Below, piece after piece: positions 51,546 to 60,425 of a stretch of DNA of 64,000 nucleotides. Positions within the stretch are counted from its first letter, which is position 1. Each line of letters opens with the position of its first letter. This DNA is from Paenibacillus sp. FSL R5-0912 (lineage in GTDB: Bacteria; Bacillota; Bacilli; Paenibacillales; Paenibacillaceae). Below the pieces are notes generated by a model. The model was given only the letters and a program-made list of their open reading frames with translations. It had not been told where the DNA came from and did no database searches. Position numbers and translations under genes: made by a program. Location: contig NZ_CP009282.1 in the NCBI RefSeq assembly GCF_000758605.1, forward strand, positions 4,154,001 through 4,218,000, given 5' to 3'.

Positions 51546-52775
51546 ATGCTGGATTTCAAGCAAAAGCTCGAAAATTACGCCCTGCTCGCTGTAAAGATCG
51601 GAGTCAACATTCAGCCCGGTCAAACGCTTGTAATCAATGCGGATATCGTCTCCGCAGAGCTGGTACGGCTCATTGTACGCCAAGCCTATGAAGCAGGAGC
51701 GAAGCTGGTAAAGGTTAATTATACCGATGAATTCGTTACACGGACACGTTATGATCTTGCTCCATCCGAGAGCTTCCTCGAGCCGCCCAAGTGGCAGGCG
51801 GATGAGCTGGAGGATCTCGCGCGTAATGGCGCTGCGTTCCTGACCATTATCTCGGCTAATCCGGACTTGCTAAGCGGGGTAGAACCAAGCCGGATCTCTG
51901 ATAACCAGAAGACCGCCGGCCAGGCCATGGCTCCTTACCGGGAGATGATGATGGCTAACCATGTCAGCTGGAGCGGCATCGCCTTCCCTTCTCCTTCATG
52001 GGCCGCCAAGGTATTCCCGGACGCAGCGCCTGAGCAGCAGATTGAACTGCTATGGGATGCAATCTTCAAAGCTGTGCGCTCAGACCAGGAGAACCCCGTT
52101 GCAGCCTGGAGCAGCCATCTGGGCGGCCTCAAGCAGCGCTGCGATCTGCTGAACGCCAAGAAGTACCGCAAGCTTCACTACACAGCACCGGGAACCGATC
52201 TGACGATCGAGCTGCCTGAAGGCCATATCTGGTGTCAGGCCGGTGCGGTGAACAGCCGCGGTATGTCCTTCCTGGCCAACATTCCGACCGAGGAAGTGTT
52301 CACAGCCCCGCTGAAGTCCGGTGCTAACGGCAAGGTCAGCAGCACCAAGCCGCTTAGCTACGGCGGCAACATAATCGACCGTTTCACCTTGACCCTGGAG
52401 AACGGTAAGGTCACAGACTTTACCGCAGAGGTCGGCCAGGAGGCCTTGGCTTCCCTGCTGGCTATGGATGAAGGCGCGGCCTACTTCGGCGAAGTGGCCT
52501 TGGTGCCTTTCCACTCTCCGATCTCGGAGAGCGGCATTCTCTACTACACCACGCTGTATGACGAGAATGCTTCCTGTCACCTAGCGCTGGGTGCTGCTTA
52601 TGCTTTCACGCTGCAGGACGGCATCAATATGACGAAGGAACAGCTTGCTGAAAGAGGCATGAACCAGAGTCTGACACATGTAGACTTTATGATGGGTTCC
52701 CCGGAGATGAGCATCGACGGAATTGCCGATGACGGCTCTGTTGACCCTATCTTCCGTAACGGAGATTGGGCTTAA
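51546..52775 (+). CDS. M29 family metalloaminopeptidase, copy 2
   Basis: 409 residues, collinear with copy 1 and sharing long stretches (TEEVFTAP, STKPLSYGGNIID, EGHIW, LTHVDFMMGSPEM), so a tandem duplicate that has diverged. Metal ligands are retained. AAAGGAG lies 8 nt before the ATG. It closes the pair at a strong terminator. Different peptide preference is the likely reason both are kept, but this is inference. Confidence 0.93.
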   Translation: MLDFKQKLENYALLAVKIGVNIQPGQTLVINADIVSAELVRLIVRQAYEAGAKLVKVNYTDEFVTRTRYDLAPSESFLEPPKWQADELEDLARNGAAFLTIISANPDLLSGVEPSRISDNQKTAGQAMAPYREMMMANHVSWSGIAFPSPSWAAKVFPDAAPEQQIELLWDAIFKAVRSDQENPVAAWSSHLGGLKQRCDLLNAKKYRKLHYTAPGTDLTIELPEGHIWCQAGAVNSRGMSFLANIPTEEVFTAPLKSGANGKVSSTKPLSYGGNIIDRFTLTLENGKVTDFTAEVGQEALASLLAMDEGAAYFGEVALVPFHSPISESGILYYTTLYDENASCHLALGAAYAFTLQDGINMTKEQLAERGMNQSLTHVDFMMGSPEMSIDGIADDGSVDPIFRNGDWA

Positions 52776-52833
52776 GCTTTTGCCTGTGGATTGTAGCTTG
52801 AGGATTGTGGTTTGACGTTTGTTAATGAATTGT

Positions 52834-52878
52834 GGCCCCGCCGTTCCCCTTATGGGAGAATGGCGGGGTCATTTTGTA
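52834..52878 (+). terminator. Terminator of the aminopeptidase pair
   Basis: GGCCCCGCCGTTC / GAATGGCGGGGTC stem, then ATTTTGT. Confidence 0.82.
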
Positions 52879-53040
52879 TAAGAGAGCTATGGAGTTAGTG
52901 TATCGAGAATTTTCCGACTCAGATTCCGCTAAGTAACCTTGGCAGGGTGTGCTCCCATCGTACAGCTTGGAAATAGAATCGTTAGTTTCCTGCTTGTTCA
53001 TTCCTCCAATAGCCCAAATTTGAAGATTAGTTCAAAGAAT

Positions 53041-53087
53041 ATTCACAATATTGTTGAATTTAATTCACAAATATGTCACAATACAAT
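53041..53087 (+). promoter_or_regulatory. Candidate ResD-type box array and promoter
   Basis: Three TCACAA half-sites in one orientation at 53043, 53065 and 53076 (22 and 11 bp apart, two and one helical turns); the middle one, ATTCACAAA, is the exact complement of the reported Bacillus ResD box TTTGTGAAT. A TACAAT at 53082-53087 may be the -10, with no good -35, as expected for an activated promoter. The rest of the 425-bp spacer 52776-53201 holds only the terminator at 52834. Confidence 0.4.
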
Positions 53088-53201
53088 TAAGGATAGTGTT
53101 TACAAGTCCCGCACCCAAAGTTATTACGAAGCTTCTGATGCCAGAACCTGTGAAGCGACTCTGGAAGTTTATGCTTACCAAACACTTAGGAGGGAATCCT
53201 G

Positions 53202-53375
53202 ATGAAAGAATCTTTTAATCAAGAAGTGGATTCGACTGAACCGGAACGTCTGGAAGTCCAGGCCCCCAAAGACTTAAGTATCGTAGCCTCCGATGCAATC
53301 AAGTACACAGCCTACATCATGCTGCTGTTCGGGTTCTTGTACTTTTTGATTGCATACCTCGCCCCTATGCTATAA
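53202..53375 (+). CDS. Small single-span membrane protein (57 aa)
   Basis: 57 residues: an acidic soluble head (MKESFNQEVDSTEPERLEVQ) and one C-terminal membrane helix (YIMLLFGFLYFLIAYLAPML). AGGAGGGAA lies 5-6 nt before the ATG. It sits under possible ResD-like boxes, which would suggest oxygen- or respiration-related expression. Function not recognised. Confidence 0.7.
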   Translation: MKESFNQEVDSTEPERLEVQAPKDLSIVASDAIKYTAYIMLLFGFLYFLIAYLAPML

Positions 53376-53470
53376 GGCTGCTTCAATATATACGCTTCCC
53401 CGTAAGCGCTTACGGCCGGTCTGTTCCTGCGGGAAATGGATTAGCCGTTTTATTTTGTAGACAGGGGTAC

Positions 53471-53502
53471 AAAAAAATAGTCCCCGCTAATCTCGAGGAC
53501 TA
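53471..53502 (-). terminator. Terminator of the MBL-TetR-AlkZ operon
   Basis: Minus-strand stem TAGTCCTCG / CGGGGACTA with one G-U pair, then seven T, just past the stop at 53514. Confidence 0.8.
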
Positions 53503-53513
53503 CCATGATATGC

Positions 53514-54206
53514 TTATTTCCAGACTAACGCCTTGCTGATCCAGGCTATTGCTTCCGGTGTCCAGCTCCCGTCCATTCTCGAACGCAGCCACGCCACCGC
53601 CTCTTCTCTCATTCCTTCAAAAGTTTCGATTCCCGCATCATTCATCCAGTGGCCCGTTGTTTCAAAAGAGGTACTGTTCCACCCGTTCGGCTCACCGTCC
53701 GCATTCAGCCGTTGCTTAACTCCAGAGATTACAATATCCAGAGTGCCTTGAAGCTCGGTTACCGCGTTGTCAAAAGCCGTTTTCTTCTCTTTGGCCTTCA
53801 TATCAGCCATAGAACGCAGCTGGCGTGTCTCTATGCCTTCGTGCTCCCGGATAATCTGCAATAACGTTAGCGCTTCTCTAGTAGCAAGACCGCTGTCATA
53901 CCGCTCCTCTAGGGACCGCGGACTGCCTGCCGCCGCCAGATAAGCGGGAAGCCATTCACGGGATACCAGAACGGCTTTTTTCTTAATAAACTTACCGTAT
54001 CCGGCCAATCCTTCTCCCGGAAATCTCACCCGCCAGCCCCAGGGGTCCAGCTCGGAACCGGTATGCCAGTTCTCCGCCAGAGTCAGCCCGTTCACAGAAG
54101 GATGCCCAGGGATCAACGGGGCCAGCGGTACGATCCCCAGCTTGGCCACAACTTCAGCCATCTCCTCAAATGTTGTAATACTCTCTAGGCTTTCTACACT
54201 ACCCAC
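53514..54206 (-). CDS. AlkZ-related winged-helix protein
   Basis: 230 residues with ENWHTGSELDPWGWRVRFPG, YGKFIKKKAVLVSREWLPAY and LTLLQIIREHEGIETRQLR, the pattern of AlkZ-related proteins (relatives of DNA glycosylases with winged helices). The catalytic QxQ motif of true AlkZ is not seen, so glycosylase activity is doubtful. GTG start with GAGGAGG upstream. Last gene of an operon with a metallo-beta-lactamase-fold protein and TetR. Confidence 0.7.
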   Translation of the reverse strand: MGSVESLESITTFEEMAEVVAKLGIVPLAPLIPGHPSVNGLTLAENWHTGSELDPWGWRVRFPGEGLAGYGKFIKKKAVLVSREWLPAYLAAAGSPRSLEERYDSGLATREALTLLQIIREHEGIETRQLRSMADMKAKEKKTAFDNAVTELQGTLDIVISGVKQRLNADGEPNGWNSTSFETTGHWMNDAGIETFEGMREEAVAWLRSRMDGSWTPEAIAWISKALVWK

Positions 54207-54230
54207 TCATTCTGCCTCCTCGATGTATTT

Positions 54231-54815
54231 TCATTCAAGCTCATCTGCTCCCTCACCCATGCAGCGGATTCCGGCAATATAAGCGCGGATCAGCCGGGTA
54301 AGACTTACATTCAAGTCCAGCGGCATTCCGAAGCCGCCTTGATTCTCAAGGGCAGAGAACCCGTGTAGTATGCTGCGCAATCCCCGGACGGCGTGCAGGT
54401 TCCCTTCCTCATCCAGCCCAAAGCAGGACAGGACTTGAATAATCAGCGACAGAACCTTCCCGCCCGCAGCCTCCAGAGCGGTGTCTCCCTGCTCAGGTGC
54501 TCTCAATGTTGTTTCGTACAGCCCCGGATGTTGTCTGGCAAATCCGATGTAAGCCTGACTCAGCGCATGAACGGCCTGTTCGCCCCGTGCGCCTTCCGCT
54601 GCAGCTGACATGGCGTCATAGAGCTGCTCCAGCCCGTGAATCGCCAGCAGTGTCCGCAGACCCGCGAGTCCGTTAATGTGATTATACAACGACGGCGGGC
54701 GAACGCCCAGCTTGGCCGCCAGTGCAGCCAGCGTCACCTCCTGAACACCCTGTGCGTCTGCCAGCTCTGCTGCTGCCAGCACCAGAGTATGTGTGTCCAA
54801 ACCGGCTCTAGCCAT
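54231..54815 (-). CDS. TetR-family regulator (TetR_C_33/WHG type)
   Basis: 194 residues: an N-terminal helix-turn-helix (VTLAALAAKLGVRPPSLYNH, about 25-45) and an alpha-helical ligand domain with the WHG-like block LRSILHGFSALENQGGFGMP. GGAGGG lies 8-9 nt before the ATG, and the gene overlaps the upstream hydrolase gene by 8 nt. The palindrome at 55550-55595 is its probable operator, giving autoregulation of the operon. Inducer unknown. Confidence 0.9.
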   Translation of the reverse strand: MARAGLDTHTLVLAAAELADAQGVQEVTLAALAAKLGVRPPSLYNHINGLAGLRTLLAIHGLEQLYDAMSAAAEGARGEQAVHALSQAYIGFARQHPGLYETTLRAPEQGDTALEAAGGKVLSLIIQVLSCFGLDEEGNLHAVRGLRSILHGFSALENQGGFGMPLDLNVSLTRLIRAYIAGIRCMGEGADELE

Positions 54816-55536
54816 GCACTTTCCCTCCATTCACCAATAGCCTGCCCGCCTCTGCTGCCGCATGTTTCATGGATTCCACCGGGTGCCTCACCAGATTTCC
54901 ATGTCCTACAGCCAGTACTGAAGGCGCTAGATCAATTAGCTTATAGGCACTGGCCAGTGCCTGCTCCAGACTCCATGTCGCCATAGCCGGAAAAGGAAAC
55001 AACGGTACCTTCTTGCCGGACACAGCGGTTGCCCGGAAGGTCTGGAACGCATCCCCTACAATTAGTGCGCCACTGCGCTGATCCCGGAAAGACATAGATC
55101 CCGGAGTATGCCCGGGCGTACTTATGGCCGTCAGTGAGCCGATGGTATCCCCTTCGTACAGCAGCACATCGGGCTTCGTTGCTATCTTGGCAGGTACACT
55201 GCCCTTAATCGGGGTCTGAAGCTCACCTGCCCTTAGCGAGCGGTCACCGGCCAGCAGCGCCGCATCGCGTTCCGAGATATAGACCTTGGCCCCAGGAACA
55301 AGCTTCTTGAGCGCATCCAGCGCCCCGACATGATCCATATGGCCATGGGTTAGCACGATCCGGGTAAGCGGCTTCTGAAGCCTGGAGGACTGTTGTAGGA
55401 TACCTTGTAAACTATAAGGCATGCCTGCATCTATTAGAGTAAGCTCCTCTTTTTCTTCGACCAGATAACAGTTAACGGGAAATAAGCGCGGCAGCCAGGT
55501 TAGCTGGTGCAGATAACCTTCTTGAGTTACTCTCAT
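54808..55536 (-). CDS. Metallo-beta-lactamase-fold hydrolase
   Basis: 242 residues. Metal ligands: HGHMDH (about 67-72), TPGHTPGS, GDAF and a late GHGN, a glyoxalase II/lactonase-like set. First gene of the operon with TetR and AlkZ-related genes. GAGGAGG lies 6 nt before the ATG. No signal peptide. It may hydrolyse a thioester or lactone that is also the TetR ligand, but the substrate is not deducible. Confidence 0.9.
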   Translation of the reverse strand: MRVTQEGYLHQLTWLPRLFPVNCYLVEEKEELTLIDAGMPYSLQGILQQSSRLQKPLTRIVLTHGHMDHVGALDALKKLVPGAKVYISERDAALLAGDRSLRAGELQTPIKGSVPAKIATKPDVLLYEGDTIGSLTAISTPGHTPGSMSFRDQRSGALIVGDAFQTFRATAVSGKKVPLFPFPAMATWSLEQALASAYKLIDLAPSVLAVGHGNLVRHPVESMKHAAAEAGRLLVNGGKVHG

Positions 55537-55549
55537 AAGGATCCTCCTC

Positions 55550-55595
55550 AAAACTAATGTTATTAGTTAAATAATAAACTAATAACATTAGTTTT
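55550..55595. promoter_or_regulatory. TetR operator (large palindrome)
   Basis: Two 19-bp arms, AAAACTAATGTTATTAGTT and its exact reverse complement, separated by 8 bp, 14 bp upstream of the hydrolase start codon. Each arm is itself nearly palindromic (ACTAAT-N3-ATTAGT), so the site can bind two TetR dimers. Confidence 0.75.
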
Positions 55596-55670
55596 GCAAG
55601 AGGGAACTGTATTTTCTACATTTGTACTGAGAAAAACGAGGGTTATATCCCCGCTGATTGCGGATTCTTC

Positions 55671-56144
55671 CTAGTTCTCCGAGTCCAGCATTTTGTCGGC
55701 ATTTTTATTGGACCGCTTGATCATTAGCCACTGCAGCGCGGTAATTCCTAAGAAGAATATAACTGCTCCAGCCCCGTTACTCATTATGCTATTTGACAGA
55801 TCCATCGGATCACTGTCCAACAGATCATAGCTAAACATAAGAGCACCCCACACCACAGAACTGAGCAATCCGCCAATAAGATTCATTTTCTTGAAGCGTT
55901 TCACCTCCCCCGCCTTAGGCGGCAGCTGATAGAGTCCTGCACGGATTCCTCGAATAACGACATATAAACAAGCCGCCATCAAGATCAGAAAGGTATCCAG
56001 CCATAATTTTATATCCCAATTCAGTATAAATACTTTCACCGCGAGGCTAATCATCAGTCCTGCAAAACAAATCGCGAATCCATGCGAATTAAGCTTTTGA
56101 AACTCGGTAATGATCCGTTCATCCTTAATTCCCCGATGCTTCAT
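55671..56144 (-). CDS. Membrane protein paired with XRE regulator (DUF6773-like)
   Basis: 157 residues, four membrane spans (about 22-42, 48-66, 88-106, 124-142) and a charged N-terminus. It starts inside the end of the upstream XRE gene (ATGA overlap). Such regulator/membrane-protein pairs are common in Firmicutes. Function unknown. Confidence 0.72.
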   Translation of the reverse strand: MKHRGIKDERIITEFQKLNSHGFAICFAGLMISLAVKVFILNWDIKLWLDTFLILMAACLYVVIRGIRAGLYQLPPKAGEVKRFKKMNLIGGLLSSVVWGALMFSYDLLDSDPMDLSNSIMSNGAGAVIFFLGITALQWLMIKRSNKNADKMLDSEN

Positions 56145-56350
56145 TCTTCTTCCTCCCAGAAAATATCGTTAAGCGTTGTACCCAGCACTCTGCAAATGGC
56201 AATACACAATCGCATCGTCGGGTTGTAGTTTCCCGCTTCGATCAGACCGATGGTCTGTCTCGTTACCCCTACCGCATCTGCCAGCTGCTCCTGCGACAGG
56301 TCTTTCTGCACCCGCGCCAGCTTCAATTTGATGTTCTTATGCTCACCCAC
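56141..56350 (-). CDS. XRE-family transcriptional regulator
   Basis: 69 residues, essentially one HTH_3 domain: NIKLKLARVQKDLSQEQLAD, VTRQTIGLIEAGNYNPTMRL and the tail LNDIFWEEEE. The GTG at 56350 has AGGAGG 8 nt upstream; an ATG 26 codons earlier is far from any site. Overlaps the membrane-protein gene by 4 nt and likely controls the pair. Confidence 0.88.
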   Translation of the reverse strand: MGEHKNIKLKLARVQKDLSQEQLADAVGVTRQTIGLIEAGNYNPTMRLCIAICRVLGTTLNDIFWEEEE

Positions 56351-56501
56351 CCGGAATCCTCCTGGAATGATATGTATTTCCACTACATTGTAATCTATAT
56401 CAACCATTATGTACATTATATATTGCATTAAGGGTATAAAATAAACACCATTCGCAAGGAATGGTGCCTATGGCTCCTGTAACTATTGTAATGCCTGTCC
56501 G

Positions 56502-57278
56502 TCAGCCGAAACGGCCCATAATATATTCCTGGGTCATCTGATTCTCCGGATTGCTGAAGACCTTCTCGGTCTTGTCATATTCCACAAGCGAGCCCAGATA
56601 GAAGTAGGCTGTATAATCCGAGATCCGCGCTGCCTGCTGCATGTTATGGGTAACGATTACGATCCGCAGCTCTTCCTTCAGTTCCTTAATCAGCTCCTCC
56701 ACCTTGCCTGTCGATACAGGATCAAGTGCTGAAGCCGGCTCATCAAGCAGCAGGATCTGCGGGTTAACCGAAAGTGCCCTGGCAATACACAGACGCTGCT
56801 GCTGTCCGCCAGACAATGCCAGTGCAGAGTCCTTCAAGCGGTCTTTGACCTCATCCCACAGGGCGGCGCGGCGCAGGCTGCTCTCCACGATTTCATCCAG
56901 TGCTTTTTTGCCCTTAATTCCATGATACTTAGGACCAAAGGCGATATTGTCATAGATGGATTTGTAAAAAGGATTCGGCTTTTGCCAGACCATGCCGATT
57001 TTTTGGCGCAGCTTGATAACATCTGTTCCGGAAGCATTGATATCTATACCGTCAATCCAGATGCTGCCTTTGGTAGTCGAGCCGGAGATATCATCATTCA
57101 TCCGGTTAAGGGAACGCAGAAAGGTTGATTTCCCGCAGCCGGAAGGGCCGATCAATGCTGTTACCGTATTCTGGGCGAAGGGAAGACTAATTCCTTTAAC
57201 CGCCTCATAAGTGCCATAATAAATACTCAGATCCTCAGTTTGAAATGATTCGCGTACCACCGGTTCCGCTATGCCCAT
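56502..57278 (-). CDS. pstB: Phosphate ABC transporter ATP-binding protein
   Basis: 258 residues. Walker A GPSGCGKST with FLRSLNRMND, the PstB hallmark; signature LSGGQQQRLCIARAL; Walker B LLLDEPASALDP; H-loop VTHNMQQ. AGGAGGAG precedes the ATG. Last of pstSCAB; phoU, which often follows, is not present. Confidence 0.96.
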   Translation of the reverse strand: MGIAEPVVRESFQTEDLSIYYGTYEAVKGISLPFAQNTVTALIGPSGCGKSTFLRSLNRMNDDISGSTTKGSIWIDGIDINASGTDVIKLRQKIGMVWQKPNPFYKSIYDNIAFGPKYHGIKGKKALDEIVESSLRRAALWDEVKDRLKDSALALSGGQQQRLCIARALSVNPQILLLDEPASALDPVSTGKVEELIKELKEELRIVIVTHNMQQAARISDYTAYFYLGSLVEYDKTEKVFSNPENQMTQEYIMGRFG

Positions 57279-57373
57279 CTCTTACTCCTCCTAAAAGTTT
57301 GGTCAGCATCCGCTTTCTGAGTCTTCTACGCAAAACTCGCTTCGAAAGCGTAAACTCTCTTTGTCTTATTAGC

Positions 57374-58270
57374 CTAGTTCATTCTCTTGGAAGCGGTAAG
57401 CTTGCGATAGATGAATCTGCCGAAGAAACGGGCAGCCAGGTTGAAGATTAATACGGTCAGCACCAGCACTGCCGAAGCACCTGCTGCGATCTGCAGCGCA
57501 TCCGGCGCCAGACCTTCGCTGTTGACCTTCCAGATATGAACCGCCAGTGTTTCTGCCGGACGGAACGGGTTAAGCGGTGAAGAAGGACTAAGCGGATTCC
57601 AGTTGCTGAAGTCCAGACGCGGACTGCTCATCCCCGCCGTGAACATCAATGCTGCCGCTTCACCGAAGACGCGTCCGGCGGACAGGATCGTTCCCGTAAT
57701 GATCGTTGGCAGAGCTACCGGGAGCAGTACCGAAGTCACAATCTTCCACTTGGATAAACCAAGCGCGAAGCCCGCTTCCTTCTGCTGCTTAGGCACCGTG
57801 CGGAAAGCCTGCTCGGTGATACGAACCATCAGCGGAAGGTTGAAGAAGGTAAGCGCGAGTGCTCCCGAGATCAGGGAGAATCCGAGATTGAAGGTATTGA
57901 CGATCAATAAGAGACCGAATAGACCGACGATGATGGACGGGAAGGAAGATAACACTTCCACAACCAGACGGATGAAGTTAGTCAGTCTGCCGGGACGGGC
58001 ATATTCTGCCATGAAGATCCCCGCTCCAAGTCCAAGCGGTATAGTAATAATCAGGGTCAGCACCAGCAGGAACAGGGAGTTGAAGAGCTGAGGTCCTACC
58101 CCGCCTCCTGCACGGATCTTCTGTGGTGCCGAAGTCAGGAAGTCCCAGCTGATATGACTCATCCCGCGGATGAGGATATATCCAAGCAGGCCAACCAGAA
58201 TAGCTACGATAAGCAAAGCGAACGTTACAATGATAGCAGTGGCAATTTTGTCTGCTGTTCTCGGCTTCAA
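57374..58270 (-). CDS. pstA: Phosphate ABC transporter permease PstA
   Basis: 298 residues, six spans, with EAGFALGLSKWKIVTSVLLP (EAA loop) and GGVGPQLFNSLFLL near the N-terminus. TTG start behind AAAGGAG, overlapping the pstC stop (TTGA). Confidence 0.94.
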   Translation of the reverse strand: MKPRTADKIATAIIVTFALLIVAILVGLLGYILIRGMSHISWDFLTSAPQKIRAGGGVGPQLFNSLFLLVLTLIITIPLGLGAGIFMAEYARPGRLTNFIRLVVEVLSSFPSIIVGLFGLLLIVNTFNLGFSLISGALALTFFNLPLMVRITEQAFRTVPKQQKEAGFALGLSKWKIVTSVLLPVALPTIITGTILSAGRVFGEAAALMFTAGMSSPRLDFSNWNPLSPSSPLNPFRPAETLAVHIWKVNSEGLAPDALQIAAGASAVLVLTVLIFNLAARFFGRFIYRKLTASKRMN

Positions 58271-59169
58271 ATTTTATTTCTCCTTTCGAGCATTCTAACA
58301 AGCAGTACGAATACAAATGTCATCAGCATAAGCACGAGAGCCATGCTCCATAGCGCGTTGTTCTGCGGTGAACCCATCGTCGTGTTCCCCATACCCAGCG
58401 TAATAACACTGGTCAGAGTAGACGCGGATTCGAACAGCGAACGCGGCACAAAAGGCGCATTACCGATAACCATCTGTACAGCAAGTGCTTCACCGAATGC
58501 ACGGGCCATCCCCAGTACCACCCCCGTCATAATAGCCGGGAAGGTCGTCGGGAGAATGACACGGGAGATCGTCTGCCAGCGAGTGGCACCGAGCGCAAAT
58601 GAGGATTCTTTCAAGTTTTGCGGCAAAGAAGCAAGCGCGTCTGCAGCCACGCTGGTAATGGTCGGCAGGATCATCACCGACAGCACTAGCGCGCCTGCAG
58701 CAACCCCGATGCCCTGTCCGGGCAATGTATTCCGCAAAAAAGGTACAATGACACTTAAGCCAACGAACCCGTATACGACAGACGGAATACCTGACAACAG
58801 CTCGATAACCGGCTGCAGCAGTTTTTTGCCCCAACCAGGGACGATTTCAGTCATAAATAATGCGGCACAGATGCTAAGCGGACTTGCGATAAGCGCGGCA
58901 AGCAGTGTTACCAGGAAGGAACCGGCTATAAACGGAAAAGCTCCATAAGAAGGCGTATCCGCTTCAGGCGACCACTTCGTGCCGAACAGGAAATCGGAAA
59001 CCTTAACCTCACCGCTTACAAAGTTCGCAATTCCTTTAGAGGCTACGAAATAAACCATCGATACAATGATTACAATCAATAGCAGTACACAAAAGGACAT
59101 ATAAGCGCGTCCGATAAAATTCTCTATATGATGTTTTTCAAACCGCGTTTTCTTTGGTTTTACCCTCAA
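58267..59169 (-). CDS. pstC: Phosphate ABC transporter permease PstC
   Basis: 300 residues, six spans, EAA loop KESSFALGATRWQTISRVIL, and the PstC block GIPSVVYGFVGL. TTG start with GAGGGAG upstream. 99 bp after pstS, with a hairpin between. Confidence 0.94.
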   Translation of the reverse strand: MRVKPKKTRFEKHHIENFIGRAYMSFCVLLLIVIIVSMVYFVASKGIANFVSGEVKVSDFLFGTKWSPEADTPSYGAFPFIAGSFLVTLLAALIASPLSICAALFMTEIVPGWGKKLLQPVIELLSGIPSVVYGFVGLSVIVPFLRNTLPGQGIGVAAGALVLSVMILPTITSVAADALASLPQNLKESSFALGATRWQTISRVILPTTFPAIMTGVVLGMARAFGEALAVQMVIGNAPFVPRSLFESASTLTSVITLGMGNTTMGSPQNNALWSMALVLMLMTFVFVLLVRMLERRNKI

Positions 59170-59196
59170 GATGCTCCCTCTTTCTAAAGTGAAAAG

Positions 59197-59219
59197 AGAG
59201 GCAGAAGAAATCCGCCTCT
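59197..59219 (-). terminator. Attenuator-like hairpin between pstS and pstC
   Basis: Minus-strand AGAGGC / GCCTCT stem (11-nt loop) then CTTTTC; weak, suited to partial termination and excess PstS. Confidence 0.5.
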
Positions 59220-59268
59220 AATCACATGAAGTTCTAATGGATGATACCTGTGAATGAATCTGTAGTAC

Positions 59269-60216
59269 TTACTTAGGTGTTACAGTTCCTGCTACATCGC
59301 GGGATACCTGCATCTGCGAAGCCGGAATGTAACCAAGCTCTACTACATCTCCTGTCTGTACTTCATCAGTCATCATGAAGTCCAGGAAAGCTTTTACTGT
59401 TTCATTCGGCTCACCGTTAGTGTACATGTGCTCGTAAGCCCATACCGGATATTTACCGGCAATTACGTTGTCTACAGAAGGTTCAACACCGTCATAGCTC
59501 AAGGTTTTAACGGAATCATCCAGGTAGGACAGAGCCAGATAACCGATAGCTCCCGGTGTTTCACCGATAATTTTCTTAACAGTACCGGAAGAATCCTCTT
59601 GAATCGATCCTGGAAGATCATCCGTTTTGGTGCCAAGCGCGAAGCTCTCGAAGGTTGCGCGTGTACCTGAGCTTGCAGGACGGTTGATGATCTGAATCGC
59701 CTGGTCAGCACCGCCGACTTCGCTCCAGTTCTTGATTTTGCCAGTGAAGATGTCAACCAGCTGCTGCTTAGTCAGTGTATCTACACCTGCATCCGGATTG
59801 CTTACTGCTGCGATAGCTACAACAGCTACCTGATGATCAACGAGTGCTGCCGCTTTTTCAGCATCAGCATCTTTCAATTTCTCTTCTGCGAAGACGTCGG
59901 AGTTACCGATATCCACTTGCTTCTCAGCAACTTGTGTCAAGCCTGTTCCGCTTCCGCCGCCTTGAACCTGAATATCGACGCCTGCATTAGCATCCATAAA
60001 TTTCTCTGCTGCCTGCTCTACGAGCGGCTGCAGTGCTGTGGAGCCCGAAGCCAGAATAGATCCGCTTAATTCGGCGCCGCTGCTGTTTTGTGTATTTGTT
60101 GCAGCTGCATTGCCTCCGTTATTGGTTGCCGCATTATTTCCCCCGTTGCCACATGCCGAAAGTGCTACTACGCTTGTTAAAGCCAAAGCCATGATCCAAG
60201 ATTTTCTGAATTGCAT
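59269..60216 (-). CDS. pstS: Phosphate-binding lipoprotein PstS
   Basis: 315 residues; signal MQFRKSWIMALALTSVVA then lipobox LSAC (Cys 22), an Asn/Ala linker, then PstS phosphate loops ILASGSTALQPL, QGGGSGTGL, GNSDVFAEE and RPASSGTRATFESF. AGGAGG lies ahead of the ATG. First gene of pstSCAB, for high-affinity phosphate uptake under limitation. Confidence 0.95.
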   Translation of the reverse strand: MQFRKSWIMALALTSVVALSACGNGGNNAATNNGGNAAATNTQNSSGAELSGSILASGSTALQPLVEQAAEKFMDANAGVDIQVQGGGSGTGLTQVAEKQVDIGNSDVFAEEKLKDADAEKAAALVDHQVAVVAIAAVSNPDAGVDTLTKQQLVDIFTGKIKNWSEVGGADQAIQIINRPASSGTRATFESFALGTKTDDLPGSIQEDSSGTVKKIIGETPGAIGYLALSYLDDSVKTLSYDGVEPSVDNVIAGKYPVWAYEHMYTNGEPNETVKAFLDFMMTDEVQTGDVVELGYIPASQMQVSRDVAGTVTPK

Positions 60217-60329
60217 TGTTTTTTTCCTCCTAAAGGTTTTGTGAGTGTCTGCTTCATTGGTCTGCTTCGTACAAAACTCACTTTGGAAGCATTTCTGTGC
60301 TCATGTCAGCTTCTCTTCTGACTCTTCTT

Positions 60330-60372
60330 ATTCTAGGGCTCGTTCGTTATGTAAAAGTACTGAGTTTGTAAA
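60330..60372 (-). promoter_or_regulatory. Candidate pst promoter with Pho-box-like repeats
   Basis: Minus-strand TAGAAT (-10 candidate, 60335-60330) preceded by two TTTACA motifs (60355-60350 and 60372-60367). Bacillus PhoP binds TT(A/T)ACA-type repeats, but the 17-bp spacing here is not the usual 11, so the match is weak. Confidence 0.35.
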
Positions 60373-60410
60373 GCGGAAGATAAAAGTTATAATAGATTTT
60401 GAATAATGCC

Positions 60411-60425
60411 ATAGATATAATCTAT
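60411..60425 (+). promoter_or_regulatory. Candidate LysR box
   Basis: ATAGAT-ATA-ATCTAT, a T-N11-A palindrome, 50 bp upstream of the LysR gene and just after a TATAAT at 60388-60393. Fits autoregulation and could also touch the divergent pst promoter region. Confidence 0.45.

Noticed and set aside
52939..53202. 87-codon frame upstream of the small membrane protein
   Set aside because: It covers the putative ResD boxes and promoter, has no ribosome site and no protein-like pattern.
53400..53415. Palindrome CCGTAAGCGCTTACGG as a CcpA cre site
   Set aside because: It resembles cre but lies between the 3' ends of two convergent genes, away from any promoter.
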